DNA of 64,000 nt from VGBO01 sp964453335 (GCA_964453335.1 CAYVOK010000008.1:1-64000), one strand, 5' to 3'; positions 8,749 through 17,060 are shown, counted from the first letter of the stretch. The notes: generated by a model not told the origin, from the letters alone. A program made the numbers and translations.

Positions 8749-9336
8749 TTAATCAAGTTTTCCTGTTAGTTTACCAGTTAGTGCTGCCTCAGATCTTGCT
8801 AGTTGGCCTACGGACATTGGATCCAGCCCACCTTCGTGCATAAGTCCTTGCCTTAAAAACGATCTGACGGCTTCTTTGTGCTTAGTCATGTTTGGTGCTA
8901 TGTCGTACATAGTTCTGTACAAATCTGATATGCGACTTGGGTCAGCTCTAGATATAATATCGTCGGTTCTTACTAGCTCTTTTAAATTTTTTCTAGATCT
9001 AGGTAAGTCCTTGTACTTCTTATATTTCTTACCTACTTCACCGATAGCTGAGGTTATAGCATCTGAACCCTGTGTAGCTACGCCTTCTAGTATTTTTTTA
9101 CCTATAACCTCGTCCGCCTGAAGCCTAGCTGCTAAGCCCGCTGGACCTGAGTAAAGCCGTCTATTAAGTAAGTAGCTGGTTGTGTCCAATGGTTTTTTGG
9201 CCAAGGTACTACCCGTTTGCCCTGGAGCGGTATACCCAAATGCAACAGCTTTCATTGGCTCTACTTCAAGATCATCCAGTGTATCCAGAAAGGCTACCTT
9301 ATCCCAGGATGCTAATTTATTGAAAAAGCTAGTCAT
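8749..9336 (-). CDS. Head-operon protein with N-terminal K-x-A tag (195 aa)
   Basis: Starts MTSFFNKLASWDKVAFLD, so two K-x-A motifs lie in the first 15 residues. The rest is mostly helical and polar with a basic patch (GKKYKKYKDLPRSRKNLK, about residues 100-120) that could touch DNA. It overlaps the upstream gene by 8 nt. No enzyme motif seen; probably an internal head protein. Confidence 0.6.
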   Translation of the reverse strand: MTSFFNKLASWDKVAFLDTLDDLEVEPMKAVAFGYTAPGQTGSTLAKKPLDTTSYLLNRRLYSGPAGLAARLQADEVIGKKILEGVATQGSDAITSAIGEVGKKYKKYKDLPRSRKNLKELVRTDDIISRADPSRISDLYRTMYDIAPNMTKHKEAVRSFLRQGLMHEGGLDPMSVGQLARSEAALTGKLTGKLD

Positions 9337-10222
9337 TGTTTATTCTCCTAATTGCTTCTGATAGTACTAAATGCTCGCCAGCAGATTGTACTGCTGAAGC
9401 TAGTTTTTTTAACTCTGGGCTGTCAGTTACTATGTGTCTATCTGAGATCATCTGCATCTCTAAATCCCCAAGACTTCTTGATATTTTTTCCATTGATAAT
9501 CTGGATCTAACAGCTTGTAGCACAGGCAGGGCAGAGTTTCCATGCCTAGCTATAGCGCTAAGCTCGAACTCTGCGTATTTATCGCGTGAATAAATACCCT
9601 TAAACTTAACTGCTATATCATTAGCCGCTTGGCTAAAGTCGTCTTCGCAAAAAGCAAGCTTTGTAGTCAATGATTCAGTTATATCTTGCTTTCTGAATTT
9701 GTCCAGAGACCCATAGTTACTAGTCTCCCTATAGCTTGCTGTTTTTTCATCTAGAGATTTTATTGTACCTGCTAAACCATCAGTTGAATCCTCTTCGCAA
9801 GAGCTGCAGTCGCAGTCTTCCTCGCAACCGCATCCCGCTCCTCCAAATTTTCTAGCTATGTCATCGAAAAAATTGGAGTCATCGTCATCGTCCGAGTAGT
9901 CCATTACCGATACAGTGGTCTTACTAATAGAACTAGCGGGGGAACCATCTGGAGCCTTGCCATTATAGTACTTGCTTATTACTACTTTTGGGTCAGCTAC
10001 CTTAAACTCTACCATCCTATCTTCTCCTGACTTACCCTTAAACATGTCTAAGAAAGCTGATGTATTAGCCATCTCCACTAATCGTTTTATCTGATCAGAG
10101 TTCATCATGGACGATTTTGCCTTAGATAGAATACCGCTTTCTAAACTTTCTCCGCGTTTTATAAAGCCATCTGCTATTTCAGCCGCCATTATTTCAAAGT
10201 CATTTCTAGTTATAGATGCCAT
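9329..10222 (-). CDS. Virion-type protein with compact cysteine-rich acidic insert (297 aa)
   Basis: The N-terminal 90 residues are helical. A central acidic segment (DYSDDDDDSNFF) is followed at about residues 130-145 by GCGCEEDCDCSSCEED, six cysteines in 12 residues, which could bind zinc or an iron-sulfur centre, or form disulfides. The C-terminal half is helical with KTASYR, TTKLAFC and LKKLASA. Overlaps its downstream neighbour. Family not recognised; probably a virion protein. Confidence 0.65.
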   Translation of the reverse strand: MASITRNDFEIMAAEIADGFIKRGESLESGILSKAKSSMMNSDQIKRLVEMANTSAFLDMFKGKSGEDRMVEFKVADPKVVISKYYNGKAPDGSPASSISKTTVSVMDYSDDDDDSNFFDDIARKFGGAGCGCEEDCDCSSCEEDSTDGLAGTIKSLDEKTASYRETSNYGSLDKFRKQDITESLTTKLAFCEDDFSQAANDIAVKFKGIYSRDKYAEFELSAIARHGNSALPVLQAVRSRLSMEKISRSLGDLEMQMISDRHIVTDSPELKKLASAVQSAGEHLVLSEAIRRINND

Positions 10223-10224
10223 TT

Positions 10225-10959
10225 CTACCCCTTTATGTCTTCTGTTATATCTGTAATCTTAGTAGTGGTAGCCACACTAATCAATTTTAGTGCAAGAGAC
10301 TCTGAGCCGCTAGTAGGTTTACCGTAATCCAGTTTGTCCGATGTGGTAGCCACAGATAATATAGCGGGTATCCACGCCCTAGCTTCTTTTGTTAGCTCTG
10401 AATTATTTTTAGACTTTAGCTCCTTAAATTTCCAGTATGAATCTATAAGTATGCTCGTATACATTTCGCTTCTAGTAGCCTCAGAGACATTCACTGAAAC
10501 TCCAAGTTTCCACAGTATGTACTCATGCCCTAATTGAATAGCAGAAATCATTAGAGACTTTTCAAATTCTTCTTGCTGTGTATTAGAAGGCATCTGCCGT
10601 ATGTAGGCCATAGTCACTAATTTATTTGAGAATACAGAAGTGTCAAAGAATAACCTTGAGTATACGTTTATTGTTTCTTCTTGCTCTTCTATAGCTGAGG
10701 CTATTTCATAACTAGGGCATCTTGAGATTAGTAAAGAGTTTATAGAAGCCCTGCACGAAGGTATATAGTATAGCCTGTAGGCGTCTTCTATATTTTCTTG
10801 GCAAGACACTCCACACAGCAGTTTGTTAAATTCTACCATACTATAGCAAGGCCAGTCTGTTTTAAGAGTTCCGGTTGCTGTATAATGCTTTATAACTAGA
10901 TCTGCTCTATGTGCTGGTGACTCTATATTGCTAGGTGCTGGTAGTTTAAAGGTAGCCAT
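10225..10959 (-). CDS. Head-operon protein of unknown function (244 aa)
   Basis: A soluble helical protein with four to five scattered cysteines, no membrane segment and no K-x-A motif, which sets it apart in this operon. Two nt separate it from the next gene. It could be a non-packaged assembly factor or a neck or completion protein; the sequence does not tell which. Confidence 0.6.
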   Translation of the reverse strand: MATFKLPAPSNIESPAHRADLVIKHYTATGTLKTDWPCYSMVEFNKLLCGVSCQENIEDAYRLYYIPSCRASINSLLISRCPSYEIASAIEEQEETINVYSRLFFDTSVFSNKLVTMAYIRQMPSNTQQEEFEKSLMISAIQLGHEYILWKLGVSVNVSEATRSEMYTSILIDSYWKFKELKSKNNSELTKEARAWIPAILSVATTSDKLDYGKPTSGSESLALKLISVATTTKITDITEDIKG

Positions 10960-10970
10960 TTTATACCTTG

Positions 10971-13187
10971 TTATATCTGGTCATCAATTCCTTCTGGTAA
11001 GGAAGTCATATTCTTTTGCTTGTTTACACTTAATAATACTGATCCTAAGCCTGACAGAACCTTCTTTAGGTTTGACTCAAGCTCTGAATATTCTTTTGCT
11101 CCAAGCTGCGATACTAATTCTGCTTCTCGTATCTGTATTGTTAGAAGCATCTTAGCCACACTGTCTAAACTATTTTCTACCGCTGGTAGCTCCTCTGCTA
11201 TAGCATCAGACAGGCCACCAATACCAGCTAGGGCAGCTATAGATGAAGAATTTATTAGACCCTCATCGTTAAGAGCAGCGGCTGATTGCATAGCTTGATC
11301 AGCTTGAGGTGGCATACCTTGAGGAGGCATACCGCCCATTTGGTCTGGAGGCATACCACCCATTTGGTCTGGAGGCATACCTTGAGGAGGCATACCACCC
11401 ATTTGGTCTGGAGGCATACCTTGAGGAGGCATACCACCCATTTGGTCTGGAGGCATACCTTGAGGGGGAGCTGGATCAGGGCCAAAGATGCTTCCAAGTT
11501 TATGCATTCTCGAAGCTGGTATTATGTTATATGACTTGCTTGAGTTAAGCGGTAACTGGCTTAGTGTATCCTGTAGCACGTCTATATTTATACCAAAGGA
11601 TGCTGCTTTTACTAATAGCTCTTTCTGCGAGTCACAGAATACACCGTTAAAAGCCCAGGTGTTATCCGAAGCCTTTTTAATTCTTACAGTATGGCTTGAT
11701 AATTTTGTTACTCGGCCCATAATAAAATTATTTAGATCTGTAGCTGTAGTAATAAAATCAGATTCTCTTAGTACTGACCCGGACACAGATACTGGGCTAT
11801 ACCATCCTGGAATTATTATTGTATCTTGCGCTGAATTATTTAAGGTACCACTAGTATCGTTCTTTATATATTTAGGTACTTTAACAGCTCTAGAGGATGT
11901 TATTAACACCTTTATCTTACCGTAGTTAGCTGTATAATCTTCGTCCCCTATACTGTTAAGGTTAGTTATTCCATCAGGCAAATAAACCGCATTAGTTATC
12001 TCCCCGCCTTTTATAGCTAGAAATAGCTTGTCACCATTTTTAGGTTCTCTATAGCTTAACGCATCCTTTATTAACTCTGAGTTTGCGATTGACTCTGTTG
12101 TAGTCACAGCTACTATTTTATCAAAAACACCGATCTTTTTATCCATGGTTACCGCTAAGTACTTTGGAGGCGCGTTTCCAATGTCCTGCGGATTAGTTGG
12201 CCTAGTAACTCTTCCCGCGTCTAGTGTAAATACAGAATCCGTTCCAGATACATAGAATGGCCTTGGTATTACTAAACACTTTTCTTGTTTGCCTGATGTT
12301 GTTACTAGATTATACGCTCCTGGAAAATTAGGTTCAGTAATGCCAGATTGTGCCATCATAGTCTGCGATATAGGTAATTCTCTTTCTACTGCTATTGCTG
12401 CTGACTTCCTAAAGTCTCTAGTTATGACTCCATTCAGGCACGCTTTAGAAAAAGCTAGTTTATAGTTATCCCCGAAGGCATCTACAAATTCTTTTTTGCT
12501 AGAGTGTGGGGTTAGCACAAACCAATCGTTTGACTTAACTTTAGCAGTTTTCTGAGAACTATAGGTACTTGGTGCTAGTGCAGATACGACTGCACTTCCA
12601 TTGTATTTAACTAATGATTTTAGTACTGCTTGATTTTTGCTCAGATATTTACTAAACGCTAACTTAACTTGATTACTTGAGTTAGCTATAGCTTTAAGTA
12701 CATTTGGTCTTTCGCTGTATTCTGCGTATACAAACCTGCCTGTTGTTGGAGGTAGAGTTAGTGCCCTTATATCTACGTCACTTGAAAGTCCTGGAGGTGG
12801 TTGAGTTGAGCTACCTATATTACCCAAAGATCTCCTTTGAGCTTCTTGAATCCAAGAATCGCTTAGCGGCAAATAAGAGTCTATGTCCTGCGAGTAAAAA
12901 ACTTCAGGAGACTTTACCCTGCCCTCAGACATAACTATAGGAATCATTATATCTACGCCGTTAAGATCTAAGGAAAAAGCTCCTACAGCTTTATTCTTTT
13001 CTATATCAAACTCTATTGGCTTAAAGCTGGTTACATAAGGCATTAAATTTGGAGCCTTACTTTGTAGTATGCCGTACGCCATTTGCTGAAGAAGTTCTTT
13101 TAATTGAAGTTCTTCAGGAGTAGAAGCACCCTCCATACCGCCCATAGATATCAATGTCTTTGGAGATATTGCAGAAGTTTTTATCAT
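10971..13187 (-). CDS. Large virion protein with Gln-Gly-Met-Pro repeat tail (738 aa)
   Basis: Residues 1-540 are mixed alpha/beta, mostly beta after residue 250 (SGKQEKCLVIPRPFYVSG to LITSSRAVKVPKYIK), with VKLAFSK, YKLAFSK and QKTAKV. Residues about 570-630 are a low-complexity tail of repeated PPQGMPPDQMGGM units encoded by a DNA minisatellite (11304-11465), followed by a helical C-terminus. Large size and place in the head operon suggest a major internal or neck protein. Portal was considered, but the usual portal pattern was not seen. An AT-rich leader of 90 bp lies upstream, so this may begin a transcription unit. Confidence 0.65.
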   Translation of the reverse strand: MIKTSAISPKTLISMGGMEGASTPEELQLKELLQQMAYGILQSKAPNLMPYVTSFKPIEFDIEKNKAVGAFSLDLNGVDIMIPIVMSEGRVKSPEVFYSQDIDSYLPLSDSWIQEAQRRSLGNIGSSTQPPPGLSSDVDIRALTLPPTTGRFVYAEYSERPNVLKAIANSSNQVKLAFSKYLSKNQAVLKSLVKYNGSAVVSALAPSTYSSQKTAKVKSNDWFVLTPHSSKKEFVDAFGDNYKLAFSKACLNGVITRDFRKSAAIAVERELPISQTMMAQSGITEPNFPGAYNLVTTSGKQEKCLVIPRPFYVSGTDSVFTLDAGRVTRPTNPQDIGNAPPKYLAVTMDKKIGVFDKIVAVTTTESIANSELIKDALSYREPKNGDKLFLAIKGGEITNAVYLPDGITNLNSIGDEDYTANYGKIKVLITSSRAVKVPKYIKNDTSGTLNNSAQDTIIIPGWYSPVSVSGSVLRESDFITTATDLNNFIMGRVTKLSSHTVRIKKASDNTWAFNGVFCDSQKELLVKAASFGINIDVLQDTLSQLPLNSSKSYNIIPASRMHKLGSIFGPDPAPPQGMPPDQMGGMPPQGMPPDQMGGMPPQGMPPDQMGGMPPDQMGGMPPQGMPPQADQAMQSAAALNDEGLINSSSIAALAGIGGLSDAIAEELPAVENSLDSVAKMLLTIQIREAELVSQLGAKEYSELESNLKKVLSGLGSVLLSVNKQKNMTSLPEGIDDQI
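11304..11465. repeat. Coding minisatellite for PPQGMPPDQMGGM repeats
   Basis: Tandem units combining TTGAGGAGGCATACC and ACCCATTTGGTCTGG, 15 and 30 nt periods, in the C-terminal part of the 738-aa virion protein. The same units recur 2.8 kb away in the 13984 gene. Confidence 0.85.
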
Positions 13188-13277
13188 GTATAGCCCCCTA
13201 GTGTCTGCTTATTAGTTGTATCAGTATACAGTAAATATATATATATTATAGTGTATCGGTAGGTATACTAGGAGTTA

Positions 13278-13958
13278 CTAGTCTTTCATAAGTGACTTTA
13301 CTAGGGCAGATATACCGAACATATCATGCTCACTGCCTTCGCTTCTCTGAATACCCCTAATAACTCTCCTGGCCCCTAGAAAGGCCAGTGGTCCTGCTAC
13401 GCCCTTAGCAACAGTTGCTAAAGCTGATGGTCCAAGTTCTTTTAGGGTTCTTAATTTATCCGGGCTATTTCTTATTGCAAACTGAGTTGTATCTAGTGAG
13501 CTAAGTATACCTGGAGCTACAGCAGCGGTACTGCCACCTACAAGCATATCTAATAAATCCAGTTTATTGTCTAGAGACATGGATTTATTATTAGCTATAA
13601 GAACAGCTATTGGTATAGCGCCTATACTTAAAGTTGTTGCAGCTGACCTGCTGTAATCTTGCACGGGATTGTTTTTGCCAGCTACAACTGAGTTAGATTT
13701 TGACTTTACTGCGTATCCAAGCTCTTTTAGAAATTCAGACGGATTTTTAGCCGAAAGGGTTATAGTATCTGTTTCTTTAGAGTAATGAGAATATGGTGAG
13801 TCAGTAACTCTTACAAGAGTATTGCGTAGTTCCCTGTTTGACTTTACTATATTATCGGTACCTCTAACTATATAATCTATGTCTTTCTTAGATATATTCC
13901 TGCCTGCTAGCTCACTTAGATTTTTTGATTGTATATTTTTTATTCTGAAGTCAGGCAT
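13278..13958 (-). CDS. Virion-type protein with Ala/Gly-rich hydrophobic segments (226 aa)
   Basis: The N-terminal 90 residues are polar and basic. Residues 105-160 hold hydrophobic stretches (TLSIGAIPIAVLIAN, LVGGSTAAVAPGIL) and another follows at about 185-205 (VAKGVAGPLAFLGARRVI). Separated from the next gene downstream by a 90-bp AT-rich gap. Probably an internal virion or ejection protein; no known family. Confidence 0.6.
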   Translation of the reverse strand: MPDFRIKNIQSKNLSELAGRNISKKDIDYIVRGTDNIVKSNRELRNTLVRVTDSPYSHYSKETDTITLSAKNPSEFLKELGYAVKSKSNSVVAGKNNPVQDYSRSAATTLSIGAIPIAVLIANNKSMSLDNKLDLLDMLVGGSTAAVAPGILSSLDTTQFAIRNSPDKLRTLKELGPSALATVAKGVAGPLAFLGARRVIRGIQRSEGSEHDMFGISALVKSLMKD

Positions 13959-13983
13959 GGTGTACCTTTTAAATTTTATTAAG

Positions 13984-14556
13984 TTACTGCATCATACCTT
14001 GAGGTGGCATACCTTGAGGTGGCATACCTTGAGGTGGCATACCTTGAGGTGGCATACCTTGANNNNNNNNNNNNNNNNNNNNNNNNNNNNNNNNNNNNNN
14101 NNNNNNNNNNNNNNNNNNNNNNNNNNNNNNNNNNNNNNNNNNNNNNNNNNNNNNNNNNNNNNGTGGCATACCTTGAGGTGGCATACCTTGAGGTGGCATA
14201 CCTTGAGGTGGCATACCGCCCATCATTTCGGGTGGCATACCTTGAGGTGGCATACCGCCCATTTGATCAGGGGGCATACCTTGAGGAGGCATACCGCCCA
14301 TTTGATCAGGAGGCATACCCTGCCCAGATTGTTGTTGATAATTCTGCAGTAATGCTCCAAGTATATCTAACACTTTAGCTATTGATTGCAGATCTCCTTG
14401 CGTTATATACTGAGATATTGTCTGAGCTTCTTCTGGGGTTGCCTGTGCTGCCACCTGAGCCGCTTCTGCTACTTTTGTGAGAGGAGAAAATGGACTTAGT
14501 AGACCGTTATCCACAAATGCTCTATGCATTCCCATTATGTATGCGGCTTTTATCAT
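13984..14556 (-). CDS. Virion-type protein with Q-G-M-P-P repeat tail, interrupted by an assembly gap (about 190 aa)
   Basis: Begins MIKAAYIMGMHRAFVDNG, close to the start of its upstream neighbour (MSIMKLAFVRGLQNSLVDSG), so the two share an N-terminal module. LTKVAEAAQVA follows, then a Gln-rich helix and a C-terminal tract of QGMPP pentapeptides. The tract contains 100 N, so the true repeat number, length and even frame continuity across the gap are unknown. Confidence 0.65.
   Translation of the reverse strand: MIKAAYIMGMHRAFVDNGLLSPFSPLTKVAEAAQVAAQATPEEAQTISQYITQGDLQSIAKVLDILGALLQNYQQQSGQGMPPDQMGGMPPQGMPPDQMGGMPPQGMPPEMMGGMPPQGMPPQGMPPQGMPXXXXXXXXXXXXXXXXXXXXXXXXXXXXXXXXXXQGMPPQGMPPQGMPPQGMPPQGMMQ
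13989..14325. repeat. 15-bp coding minisatellite broken by assembly gap
   Basis: Perfect tandem units of 15 nt (GAGGTGGCATACCTT) encoding Q-G-M-P-P on the minus strand lie on both sides of the N run, then 30-nt variants with ACCGCCCATTTGATC. The assembly almost certainly broke because the repeats exceed read length. Confidence 0.9.
14063..14162. other. Assembly gap of exactly 100 N
   Basis: A run of 100 N inside the tandem repeat; the length is probably a placeholder. Confidence 0.97.
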
Positions 14557-14558
14557 GG

Positions 14559-15707
14559 CTATCTCCTGCTATATCTTGACTTCTTGGATCCTAGCCCAAG
14601 TTGTCTTAATATGTACGCTGCAGATTTTTCTTCTTTCTTATCTGATTCTTCTTCTTCTTTTTCTTCCTTGTCAACTCTCTTTTCAGCGTATTCTCTAAGT
14701 TGTTCTGGAATATCAGAATCTTCTGAGTCTTCTTTATCGGACTCTTCTTCCATAGCCCACTTTATTCTTTTTATATAATTGGATCTTTCTGAGTTAGACA
14801 TACCAATCATCGTTCTAAGTGCAGCTAACTTGTCCCTGTTAGAAAGTCCTTTTGGGAGATAAGGACCGACCTCCTGGGCGGTCTTTTGCAACAAATAGTT
14901 ATATGCTGATGCTTTTTGCATATCGCCTGTAAATGGAGCTGTGTCGTTAAAGGCACCATCTCCTTGGCTGAAGTTAGCATAGCCTTCTGCTCTTGGATCT
15001 TCTTCTAAGTCATCAGGATCAGCTACATCTGGGCCAACATTATACGCTGCATCTTCAGCTAACTTTCTTAAAATCCAACTAGCTGTTTTAGAATCTAAAG
15101 AAGCTCCTTCATGTAAGTCTTTCATTGATCCTGTGAAGGGGGCAGCATTAGATGCAGGATCTGCTAAGCCTTGACTGCCGCCAAGGTGAGCATAGCCTTC
15201 ACTAGCTCTAGCACCAGCTTCTGATTCGTAGTCATCTATTAACGCTGGTTCTGGATTTGCTACTCCTCCACCAAATACATCTCCCGCATTCTTTAACATT
15301 GCTACTACTTCTCTAGCAGCGTTAATATCATCTAATTCCTCTAATTTGTCAGCTGCATCGTCTGTTGCGTCTGCAAGTGCGGAAGCCATAGCAGCTTGTT
15401 GTTCTAGGGCTTCTACAGCTTCTTCGATATCAGAGGAATTTTGAGCTTCTTCTGCGGCTGAGTCAGCGGATTCTAAGATTGCAGCTTGCTCATCTGAAGC
15501 TAGTTTTAATTCTAGCCTAGAAGCCATGGAGCTCATAGCGTCTGCAATTTGGTCTTCACTGGCTAATTTCCACCTAACAGGTAATCTGTATGACGCTACC
15601 TTTGCAGCTAAATCAGCGTGTACCTGTGACCTGTATTCTGGTATAGCGCCAGAATCTACTAAAGAATTTTGGAGGCCTCTAACAAAGGCTAATTTCATAA
15701 TTGACAT
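14559..15707 (-). CDS. K-x-A-rich acidic virion-type protein with internal repeats (382 aa)
   Basis: First gene of the head operon. Starts MSIMKLAFVRG. It has about nine K-x-A sites, including AKVASYR, WKLASED, LKLASDE and SKTASW. Residues 170-290 hold a duplicated unit: EGYAHLGG...APFTGSM...SKTASWILRKLA and EGYANFSQ...APFTGDM...KASAYNYLLQKTA, with a third half-unit near the end (EKSAAYILRQL). The rest is acidic coiled coil ending in a basic tail (KKSRYSRR). It looks like an abundant core or internal head protein; no family recognised. Confidence 0.68.
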   Translation of the reverse strand: MSIMKLAFVRGLQNSLVDSGAIPEYRSQVHADLAAKVASYRLPVRWKLASEDQIADAMSSMASRLELKLASDEQAAILESADSAAEEAQNSSDIEEAVEALEQQAAMASALADATDDAADKLEELDDINAAREVVAMLKNAGDVFGGGVANPEPALIDDYESEAGARASEGYAHLGGSQGLADPASNAAPFTGSMKDLHEGASLDSKTASWILRKLAEDAAYNVGPDVADPDDLEEDPRAEGYANFSQGDGAFNDTAPFTGDMQKASAYNYLLQKTAQEVGPYLPKGLSNRDKLAALRTMIGMSNSERSNYIKRIKWAMEEESDKEDSEDSDIPEQLREYAEKRVDKEEKEEEESDKKEEKSAAYILRQLGLGSKKSRYSRR

Positions 15708-15831
15708 AACATGTCTCCTGTTTATGTGTCTACTTGGTAGTTACCTATAACATAAAGTTTAGTCACTAATATTCTATCGCAAATAATAGTAGCTTGTAGT
15801 GCTAGTCTAAGCAAGTGTCTCTAATAACTAA
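15708..15831 (-). promoter_or_regulatory. Leader region of the minus-strand head operon
   Basis: An AT-rich non-coding stretch ahead of the head operon with an AAACAGGAGACAT ribosome-binding site near its end. I see no copy of the early-type promoter. A TATGTTATAGG sequence is a possible -10 region, but a promoter cannot be pinned down by eye. Confidence 0.35.
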
Positions 15832-15866
15832 AAAAAAGTAGCGTATTTCAGTATATTTACTTTTTT
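15832..15866 (-). terminator. Terminator between early genes and head operon
   Basis: Inverted repeat AAAAAAGTA / TACTTTTTT with a 15-17 nt loop, 60 nt after the stop of the 15927 gene. A and T tracts on both sides allow termination in either direction. Confidence 0.6.
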
Positions 15867-15926
15867 AATAAGCTAGTGTCATATTTGTATATATACGTTT
15901 GTACTTTTTTTAAAATAGATAACTTC

Positions 15927-16109
15927 TTACTGCTTCTTCTCTAACTTGCTTATAATACCTTTTAGAAAAGCGTCAGATATGTTAGAGCAGTACTTTCGGA
16001 TGTGTTGTAGATCTTCTAGTACTTCTCCAACTAGGTTTTCACAAGTGCAAGTTGCTATTAACTGTGTGATTTTTGAATATAGCTCTTTTTGTTGTTCTTC
16101 GTCGTTCAT
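15927..16109 (-). CDS. Small helical protein (60 aa)
   Basis: Acidic N-terminus, helical, cysteines in TCTCEN and YCSN. A strong AAAGGAG lies 5 nt before the ATG. Last gene of a four-gene run of small early-type proteins ending at the hairpin at 15832. No known family. Confidence 0.6.
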   Translation of the reverse strand: MNDEEQQKELYSKITQLIATCTCENLVGEVLEDLQHIRKYCSNISDAFLKGIISKLEKKQ

Positions 16110-16119
16110 AGTATCTCCT

Positions 16120-16413
16120 TTAGAAACGAATAGCTTTTCCGTCGACTAGAAAGTACCCGTGGAACTCTCCTCGCCAATCAGAGAGTTGCGCAGGATACAT
16201 TCCTGTTTTTTCATACTGCAATAAATACTCCAGTATAAGATCATCTGGGCTGTGTGTGAACACCGATCCTATTAGATTGTTGTTGGCGAATACCTTAGTA
16301 AACCGTCTTGTGTGAGGTTTGCTCCACTGTACTCCTGGACTACCTCTCATATCAAGATTTAGATTTTCTACAATAATCTCTTTTGTGAATGTAATGCCGT
16401 TTATTACAATCAT
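16120..16413 (-). CDS. Small early-type protein (97 aa)
   Basis: Soluble, beta-rich, with basic and aromatic residues (RGSPGVQWSKPHTRRFTK) and a short C-terminal strand (GYFLVDGKAIRF). It overlaps the upstream gene by 4 nt (ATGA type), showing coupling. Function unknown; no K-x-A motif. Confidence 0.65.
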   Translation of the reverse strand: MIVINGITFTKEIIVENLNLDMRGSPGVQWSKPHTRRFTKVFANNNLIGSVFTHSPDDLILEYLLQYEKTGMYPAQLSDWRGEFHGYFLVDGKAIRF

Positions 16414-16601
16414 AATAGTTGACTCTGTACAATGCCGTAAACTCTTGATCTTGGCAAACCAAGTAAATGGCTGTACTGTGTAGCTGCTGTCAAGCCTTGA
16501 ACTCTAAGTTCTTCTTTGTCAGAGAAAGTCAAAATTGAGCAGCCTGCATCTTTGTCGCTTACGATGCGAACTAGTTTTGGAATAAAGGATAATTTCTTCA
16601 T
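16410..16601 (-). CDS. Small basic early-type protein (63 aa)
   Basis: The ATG at 16601 was preferred to an in-frame TTG 6 nt upstream; AAAGGA lies 8 nt before it. Begins MKKLSFIPKLVRIV. The C-terminal half (TAATQYSHLLGLPRSRVYGI) looks like a short helix-turn-helix-like segment, but it is too short to be sure. Function unknown. Confidence 0.55.
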   Translation of the reverse strand: MKKLSFIPKLVRIVSDKDAGCSILTFSDKEELRVQGLTAATQYSHLLGLPRSRVYGIVQSQLL

Positions 16602-16671
16602 AGTCAATGTCCTTTTGTTGTTATTAATGATTTTTAAAGTTAACTGTTTAGGTTACTTTTATAGGTTACTT

Positions 16672-16866
16672 TTATTCTTCTACTCTCCAGTTGTACTCTT
16701 CTTCATTGTACATCTGGGAGAAGTTTTGAGGCAGTGGGTTTTCAGATAGAAATAGTTCTCCGTCACAGAGAAGGGTGACATACCCATCTTTGTCTTGATC
16801 TACTATTTCTGAGCCGATAAAGAAATACGAGCGCATGTTATTTACGGTTAAGTTGACGCGTACCAT
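16672..16866 (-). CDS. Small acidic early-type protein (64 aa)
   Basis: AAAGGAC precedes the ATG. Beta-rich first half, acidic aromatic second half (NEEEYNWRVEE). First gene of its unit, about 70 nt downstream of a copy of the conserved early promoter. Unknown function; phage proteins of this size and acidity often bind host enzymes. Confidence 0.6.
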   Translation of the reverse strand: MVRVNLTVNNMRSYFFIGSEIVDQDKDGYVTLLCDGELFLSENPLPQNFSQMYNEEEYNWRVEE

Positions 16867-16930
16867 ATCGTCCTTTGGCGCTGCTATAGAATACTACAAC
16901 TCAGATATATTTATATAGCGCTCGTCTGGT

Positions 16931-16960
16931 TGTATATTCTTATGCCACAAATTTAATATA
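16931..16960 (-). promoter_or_regulatory. Conserved early-type promoter, copy 1
   Basis: In minus sense it reads AAATTTGTGGCATAAGAATA, matching the core GGCATAAG-TATA found ahead of other minus-strand early genes. It lies about 65 nt upstream of the 16866 start. Confidence 0.55.
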
Positions 16961-16981
16961 TTTTTACCTGGCCTAATAGCT

Positions 16982-17009
16982 AAAAGAAACTTATTGCTAA
17001 GCTCCTTTT
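16982..17009 (-). terminator. Terminator with GCAA tetraloop
   Basis: A 12-bp stem including two G-U pairs (arms 16982-16993 and 16998-17009) with loop GCAA in RNA, ending in T-rich sequence. Terminates the 17073 gene. Confidence 0.75.
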
Positions 17010-17012
17010 GTA

Positions 17013-17060
17013 CGTAGTTGTCCACTAAATACCCAGCACCCAACTACGGTAATGTACTGG
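17013..17060 (-). ncRNA. 3'UTR H-type RNA pseudoknot, copy A
   Basis: In RNA sense: stem 1 CCAGUAC with GUGCUGG; 5-nt loop AUUAC; 8-bp stem 2 CGUAGUUG with CAACUACG; one junction nucleotide; 12-nt loop ending GGA. It lies between the stop codon (12 nt away) and the terminator (3 nt away). Copies B (34416-34463) and C (32955-33001) have the same architecture with compensatory changes. Confidence 0.75.

Noticed and set aside
11286..11548. Plus- and minus-strand readings over the QGMPP repeats
   Set aside because: Other-frame translations of the minisatellite inside the 738-aa virion gene.
10971..13187. Portal protein
   Set aside because: Size would allow it, but no portal-type pattern was seen and the beta-rich middle and repeat tail argue against it.
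13879..14378. Plus-strand readings across the assembly gap
   Set aside because: They include the N run and repeat DNA, and lie antisense to a gene with a good start and the K-x-A motif.
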